Of a stretch of DNA of 17,078 nucleotides, positions 13,053-17,078 are shown piece by piece. Source of the DNA: Bacteroidetes bacterium HGW-Bacteroidetes-12 (GTDB lineage: Bacteria; Bacteroidota; Bacteroidia; Flavobacteriales_E; Vicingaceae). The stretch covers positions 1-17,078 of the forward strand of contig PHDR01000014.1 of NCBI GenBank assembly GCA_002841035.1. The letters run 5' to 3'. A program made the position numbers and the translations under genes. The notes beneath the pieces were generated by a model. That model had not been told where the DNA came from. It made no database searches and saw only the letters and a list, made by a program, of their open reading frames with translations. Positions within the stretch are counted from its first letter, which is position 1; each line of letters opens with the position of its first letter.

Positions 13053-16000
13053 TTATTGGTTTATTTCTTGAAAATATTGAGTTACTTTATTTTTATAGAA
13101 TTGAGTGAGATTTTGGGGTGTTATTTTTAGTAGTTCTACTTCGTTTTCTTTTTCTTGGGTATAATTAAAATAGGGGTTAGGGTTGTTTTTTTCTTCTAAT
13201 TTAGCTTCTTTCGATTCTCGTTTTTCGTCCCATTCTCTTTCTCTTTCAGCTTTTTCAGATTCTAGCAAACGTGTTAAAATTTCTTGCTGACGATTGATAG
13301 TTTCTTGAGTTATTCTTTTATTTACAATGTCTTGCTCATTTTCTTCCATCAATTTATTTAATCCATTTGTTCCCTGAGCACCTTTGTTTTTGAGCTTTTG
13401 TAATTCACTTCTTATTTTTGCTTGCTGGGCAGCCATTTTTGCTAATGATTCGCTCGTTCCTTGTCCGCCAGGCATTCCCATTCCTTCGCCAGGTTTTTGC
13501 CCTGGTTTTTTGCCTCCTGGTTTTTGCCCTTCTTTCAACGCTTTTTCCATTTGTTCGAGTTGTTTGCTCAATTGTTCTTGCATTTTTTTAATGTTTCCCA
13601 TACCACCAGGTCCAGGTTTTGGTTTTCCTCCTCCCCCTGGTTTATCACAAGAGCCTTGACCTTGTTTTTGTGCTTGTTGTTGCATTTGTTGCAATGCTTC
13701 ATCAAACAATAAGGCTAAGTTGTTTAAAGAAGTCATAACATATTGTTGGCGAGCTGCTGCCATAGGGTTCATTCGCTCCGCCATAAATTCTATGGTTTTT
13801 TCCATATTAGAATTAATAAGGTTAATTTCTTTGTTTACCACAGATTTTAATTGAACTACTCGTTTAGAAAGTGCAAATAAAGAATCCTCTATCATTTTTG
13901 CATCGTCTTTTAATTTTTTTTGTTGCTGAGCCATTTTTATATACTCAGGGCTTTGACGATTGGTTTTTTTGTAGTTCTCCATTAGCTCCTCTTGTTTAAA
14001 AGAAAGGTGAACAAGGTTATCTAAGAGTTGTCTCAACGCATCCATATCTTCACCTTGTTGTTGTGCTTGAGCTTGTAGTGCACTCATTTTTTGAGCTAGT
14101 TCATCCATTTTTTTGGCTGCACTTTTTTGCGATTTAGAAGCTTTGCTGTTTTTTTTGTTTTCTAATTGTTCCGAGCTTTCTTTTTGATCTTTTGAAATTT
14201 CTTCTTGTGTTTCTTTTGTGTCTTCCATTCCGTTAGGTTTCTGAAGCTCTTCGTCCATTTTTTTCAATGCATCCAGCTCTTTTTTAGTTTCTTCAAATTC
14301 TTTGTTGAGCTGTTCTTGTTTTTCTTTTAGCGAAGCATCATCTTTATCACCTTTTTCAGTTTCTTCTGCTAATTTTTCTTGTTTATCTGCTAATTTTTCT
14401 AGCTTCGATTTAACTTCATCTAATTTTTGTTCAAATTCCATTTGTTTAAACAATTCCAGTGAACGATCCAATTCTTTTTCTAAATCTTTATTGGATAATT
14501 CCATTTTTTCCAATTCTTCTTGAAGTAGATTCTTATCCAGTTTTTCCATCATTTCTTGCAACTTTTCCATCATTTCTTTCATTTCGTCTGTCATCAATTC
14601 ATCAAAAAGTTTTTGAAGTTGTTCTTGTTTTTGCAACAACTCTTCGTTGTATTGTTTGTATTCATTTTGTTGTTCGTTGTTTTTTTGATTTTCTTGTTCA
14701 ATTTTTTCTACACGCTCTTGTAATTCTTTTTGTTTTTCGAGCAATTCTTTCATTTTTTGTTTTTCTTCCCAACCAATTTCTTTTTTTTCAGAGAGTTTTT
14801 GTTTTAATTTTTCCAGTTCTTTTTGAATGTCTTTTGCTTCTGCAACGCTTTCGCTAAGTTCTTTTTTAATGTTTTTGTTGTTGCCTTCGGTGGCAGCATT
14901 TCTTTCTTTAATGGTTTTTGATTTGAATGTTTTTAATGAAGTTCTGCTCGATTTTGAGCCATTCACACCATCATTATCCCAAATTTCAAAATAATATTCA
15001 ATTTCATCTCCCGGAAGGATATTTAATTCTTTTATATTCCAAAAATGAAAAAATTCTTCGCTTGTCATTACTTTATTAAGCGGAATTTTAATGGTTTTAA
15101 GTTCGTTTCGTTGTGGCAGACTATCAATAAGCGTTTTTATTTTATAGTTAAAACTTAAGGATGAAAATCCATAATCATCTGTAATTAATCCTTTAAAATA
15201 GAGTCTATTCTCATTGGTTGAATCTCTCTTTTCGTTAATTTCTATTGTTGGAAATTTATCTTTAACAACTTGTAAATGGTATAAAATGGTGTCGTTATTA
15301 TTTACAAATTTATTACGAGGCACAAATCCATATTTTTTTGAATCAGTTGCTCTCAGTTGGAATTGGGTCTGTTGCCTATTTGGGGTTAGTTTGTAGCTAC
15401 TATCGCCTAAAATAAAATTTAACATATCGGCATCTTCGGTGGTAATGTTCCATGTTATTTTTGTACCTTCAGGAAGAATTAAATCGCCTGTATTTGAGAG
15501 TTGTTCGTTTGGTTTTTTTATATAAGAAGGATAATTTAAATCGATGGTGAAATTATTTAACAAGGGATTAGGGATCATTTTTAGTTCATATTCAGGAGAA
15601 TAAAAACCTGAAGCATAAATTTTAAAGGATTCATTTTTTTGTACATTTTTAAAAGTGTAGGAATAAGTTCTTTTGTTGGTTTTTGTTAACGGAAGTTTGG
15701 TGTTGCTATTTTGTAAATAAACTTTATCGGGCAACTGATTTCCGCTTATAAAAATTTCCAATGTATAGTCTTCATTTTTTAATACACTTAATTCATTGTT
15801 GCTAATTTTGATTTGAAACGGAGCTAAAGGTTGTATGTAAGTATTGTGATTAATAAGTCTGTTTGTACTTTCTGTAAAAACAGATGGAGCAAGAATGCTT
15901 ATGGCAAGTATTAAAAACAATGGAATTAATACAAATTTCAAATATTTTTTATTTTCTTCAAACCGGATAGCATTAGCAAAAGGAATGGGTTTTAACTCGG

Positions 16001-16412
16001 TAGATTTTTGATTAATACTTGCTAATAAAAGCTGTTGGTTTTCGATAGAAAAAGAAGTTTTTGCTTCTAATTGAAGTACGTTTATCAATTTATCTTTTAC
16101 TTCTTCAAAATGATTGCCAACAATTTCTGCTGCTTGACGATGATTAATAATGTTTCCAAATTGATAAAGTTTGGCTAATGGAATGATGATGAAATAAACA
16201 AGCACATAAGTTGACAAAATAAGAAAGGAATAAAACAGCACTGTTCTTCCGCCTGTGTTAAATTGTATAATATATTCGATGGAAGTAAAGAAAATAAACG
16301 CCAACAACAACAATCCTAAGGCATAAATACTTCCTTTTAATAGTCTGTTTTTGTAGTACTTACGAATAAAATCGTCTAGTTTTCTAATAAGTATTTGATA
16401 ATTATTTTCCAT
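13053..16412 (-). CDS. DUF4175-family membrane-anchored coiled-coil protein
   Basis: This 1119-residue protein has three N-terminal membrane helices at about 27-47, 57-80 and 158-178. The first two form a hairpin and the third leads into a large, presumably extracytoplasmic region. Residues about 185-500 look beta-rich, with Ig-like stretches such as PFQIKISNNELSVLKNEDYT. Residues about 505-790 are a long Lys/Glu/Gln coiled coil. Gly/Pro/Lys-rich linkers follow near 918-945 and 963-985, then more charged helices to the end. The layout fits the DUF4175 family (PF13779, TIGR02302-like low-complexity proteins), whose function is not known. In Bacteroidota I recall it next to the ATPase, ybeY and mnmG, as seen here. 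A near-match promoter element (TACCTTTA on the minus strand, 16510-16517) lies upstream. The membrane topology and the envelope role are inference. Confidence 0.85.
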   Translation of the reverse strand: MENNYQILIRKLDDFIRKYYKNRLLKGSIYALGLLLLAFIFFTSIEYIIQFNTGGRTVLFYSFLILSTYVLVYFIIIPLAKLYQFGNIINHRQAAEIVGNHFEEVKDKLINVLQLEAKTSFSIENQQLLLASINQKSTELKPIPFANAIRFEENKKYLKFVLIPLFLILAISILAPSVFTESTNRLINHNTYIQPLAPFQIKISNNELSVLKNEDYTLEIFISGNQLPDKVYLQNSNTKLPLTKTNKRTYSYTFKNVQKNESFKIYASGFYSPEYELKMIPNPLLNNFTIDLNYPSYIKKPNEQLSNTGDLILPEGTKITWNITTEDADMLNFILGDSSYKLTPNRQQTQFQLRATDSKKYGFVPRNKFVNNNDTILYHLQVVKDKFPTIEINEKRDSTNENRLYFKGLITDDYGFSSLSFNYKIKTLIDSLPQRNELKTIKIPLNKVMTSEEFFHFWNIKELNILPGDEIEYYFEIWDNDGVNGSKSSRTSLKTFKSKTIKERNAATEGNNKNIKKELSESVAEAKDIQKELEKLKQKLSEKKEIGWEEKQKMKELLEKQKELQERVEKIEQENQKNNEQQNEYKQYNEELLQKQEQLQKLFDELMTDEMKEMMEKLQEMMEKLDKNLLQEELEKMELSNKDLEKELDRSLELFKQMEFEQKLDEVKSKLEKLADKQEKLAEETEKGDKDDASLKEKQEQLNKEFEETKKELDALKKMDEELQKPNGMEDTKETQEEISKDQKESSEQLENKKNSKASKSQKSAAKKMDELAQKMSALQAQAQQQGEDMDALRQLLDNLVHLSFKQEELMENYKKTNRQSPEYIKMAQQQKKLKDDAKMIEDSLFALSKRVVQLKSVVNKEINLINSNMEKTIEFMAERMNPMAAARQQYVMTSLNNLALLFDEALQQMQQQAQKQGQGSCDKPGGGGKPKPGPGGMGNIKKMQEQLSKQLEQMEKALKEGQKPGGKKPGQKPGEGMGMPGGQGTSESLAKMAAQQAKIRSELQKLKNKGAQGTNGLNKLMEENEQDIVNKRITQETINRQQEILTRLLESEKAEREREWDEKRESKEAKLEEKNNPNPYFNYTQEKENEVELLKITPQNLTQFYKNKVTQYFQEINQ

Positions 16413-16541
16413 TGAGAAATATCCTAACGTAAAATTTTGTTTTTTGTTATTTAATTTATAAAGTTCGGAATTATTCCTTAGAATAGATTCAATTAGTATG
16501 TTGTTTTCATAAAGGTAATTTTTTTAAGTTAAAAAAAAGTA

Positions 16542-16549
16542 TATTTTTG
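16542..16549 (+). promoter_or_regulatory. Candidate -7 promoter element upstream of the GT2 gene
   Basis: TATTTTTG matches TAnnTTTG exactly and lies just left of the palindromic element. Transcription from it would begin near 16555 and place the whole nested hairpin in the leader of the glycosyltransferase mRNA. No -33 TTG is seen at the expected distance, so the call is weak. Confidence 0.3.
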
Positions 16550-16554
16550 ACACC

Positions 16555-16684
16555 AATTAGAGTCTGTCAATAAAGTATTATTTTAACACAAATTACACAA
16601 ATTAACACCAATAAATTCGTGTTAATTTGTGTAATTTGTGTTTTTTTCTTTTTATTTTGCTGACTTTATGGACAGACACTAATT
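16555..16684. repeat. Composite nested inverted repeat, MITE-like
   Basis: Two inverted repeats are nested. The outer arms, 16555-16576 and 16663-16684, are 22 bp and match at 20 positions; their shared core reads GTCTGTC, one variable base, then ATAAAGT. The inner arms, 16585-16608 and 16619-16642, are a perfect 24-bp stem around a 10-base loop (CAATAAATTC). Each inner arm holds two copies of ACACAAATT or its complement. The pentamer AATTA occurs at both outer edges (16555-16559 and 16681-16685) and could be a target duplication, though it partly overlaps the arms. A T-rich run follows the inner stem on the plus strand (16641-16658), so as RNA it would look like an intrinsic terminator. It lies between the divergent DUF4175 and GT2 genes. 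Confidence 0.85.
16585..16658 (+). terminator. Strong hairpin plus T-run in the GT2 leader (possible attenuator)
   Basis: A perfect 24-bp stem with a 10-base loop is followed directly by a run of T broken by single C and A bases. This is the form of a rho-independent terminator on the plus strand. Nothing upstream on that strand needs terminating except a transcript from the divergent gap itself, so it would either insulate the GT2 gene from antisense read-through or attenuate its own leader. The stem is AT-rich, so its termination strength is uncertain. Confidence 0.35.
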
Positions 16685-16700
16685 AACGAAACTTAAAAAA

Positions 16701-17078
16701 ATGAAATTATCTATATTAATACCTGCCTATAATGAAGCCAGAACAATACATCTAATCCTAGATAAGGTAAAAGCTGTTGAATTAATTAATGGCTTTCAAA
16801 AAGAAATTATTATTGTAAATGATTGCTCATCAGATAATACAGATGAAGTAATTGAAAACTACATAAAAAACAATGCTGCATTATCTATCTTGTTGTTTAA
16901 TCAACCTGTTAACCAAGGAAAAGGTGCTGCCATTCATAAAGCCATTGAATTAGCAACAGGCGAATATTTAATTGTGCAAGATGCTGATTTAGAATACGAT
17001 CCACGAGAATATAATGCTTTATTAAAACCTGTTGTTGAAGGTGTTGCTGATGTGGTTTATGGCTCTCGTTTTATGGGA
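16701..17078 (+). CDS. GT2-family glycosyltransferase, 5' part (DPM1/DPG-synthase-like)
   Basis: The frame opens with ATG at 16701 and is still open at the window end (126 codons, no stop), so the gene is cut by the edge. The start MKLSILIPAYNEARTI is the first strand and nucleotide-binding loop of GT-A family 2 enzymes. IIIVNDCSSDNTDEV (34-48), NQGKGAAIHKAI (73-84), the metal-binding QDADLEYDP and VVYGSRFMG follow in the order seen in dolichyl- or undecaprenyl-phosphate mannose/glucose synthases. Such enzymes move a sugar from a nucleotide donor to a polyprenyl phosphate at the membrane. The C-terminal part that would show membrane helices is missing, so the exact subfamily is open. Its leader contains the palindromic element. 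Confidence 0.9.
   Translation, partial: MKLSILIPAYNEARTIHLILDKVKAVELINGFQKEIIIVNDCSSDNTDEVIENYIKNNAALSILLFNQPVNQGKGAAIHKAIELATGEYLIVQDADLEYDPREYNALLKPVVEGVADVVYGSRFMG

Noticed and set aside
13384..13712. Plus-strand Pro/Phe/Cys-rich frames opposite the DUF4175 Gly/Pro linkers
   Set aside because: They are shadows of the low-complexity coding strand with no start context or family resemblance.

Overview
The window looks like a chromosomal piece of a Bacteroidota bacterium, probably of the Flavobacteriales/Cytophagales type. The DNA is AT-rich, start codons have no evident Shine-Dalgarno sequence, and several intergenic regions carry the Bacteroidota -7 promoter element TAnnTTTG. The protein set also fits: a DUF4175 giant, an RsbW-like ATPase, YbeY with a GYKD motif, MnmG, and a futalosine-pathway MqnC. 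No rRNA, tRNA, CRISPR array or complete insertion sequence was seen.

Layout. 1-427 (+) is the 3' end of an AbiEii-type nucleotidyltransferase toxin gene cut by the window edge. 408-2646 (-) is a pair of tightly coupled GT4-type glycosyltransferases. rlmN (2849-3907, -) is divergent from dprA (3989-5095, +). dprA converges on the mqnC-VIT transporter pair (6926 to 5092, -), with stop codons overlapping in a shared TTAA. pepA (6982-8385, +) and pdxA (8931-9974, +) are separated only by a small cassette. That cassette is a four-helix-bundle (23S-IVS/S23-like) gene bracketed by G-rich short tandem arrays in opposite orientation. From 16412 down to 10159 (-) runs DUF4175 - ATPase - ybeY - mnmG. 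mnmG is bracketed by two perfect copies of the parS consensus TGTTTCACGTGAAACA. The right end holds a composite nested inverted repeat (about 130 bp, MITE-like) and the start of a GT2 glycosyltransferase (16701 to the window edge, +).

How the genes relate. Most of the window is housekeeping: translation and RNA modification or maturation (RlmN, MnmG, YbeY), DNA uptake and recombination (DprA), cofactor synthesis (PdxA for pyridoxal phosphate, MqnC for menaquinone), peptide turnover (PepA) and metal handling (VIT). Accessory signals sit between these genes: the toxin-gene remnant at the edge, the repeat-bracketed four-helix-bundle cassette, and the palindromic element before the GT2 gene. The two parS sites suggest an origin-proximal chromosomal position, although no parAB, dnaA or DnaA-box cluster is present. 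The strongest candidates for something undescribed are the repeat-flanked cassette whose 9-bp array abuts the pdxA start codon, and the pair of parS sites around mnmG.
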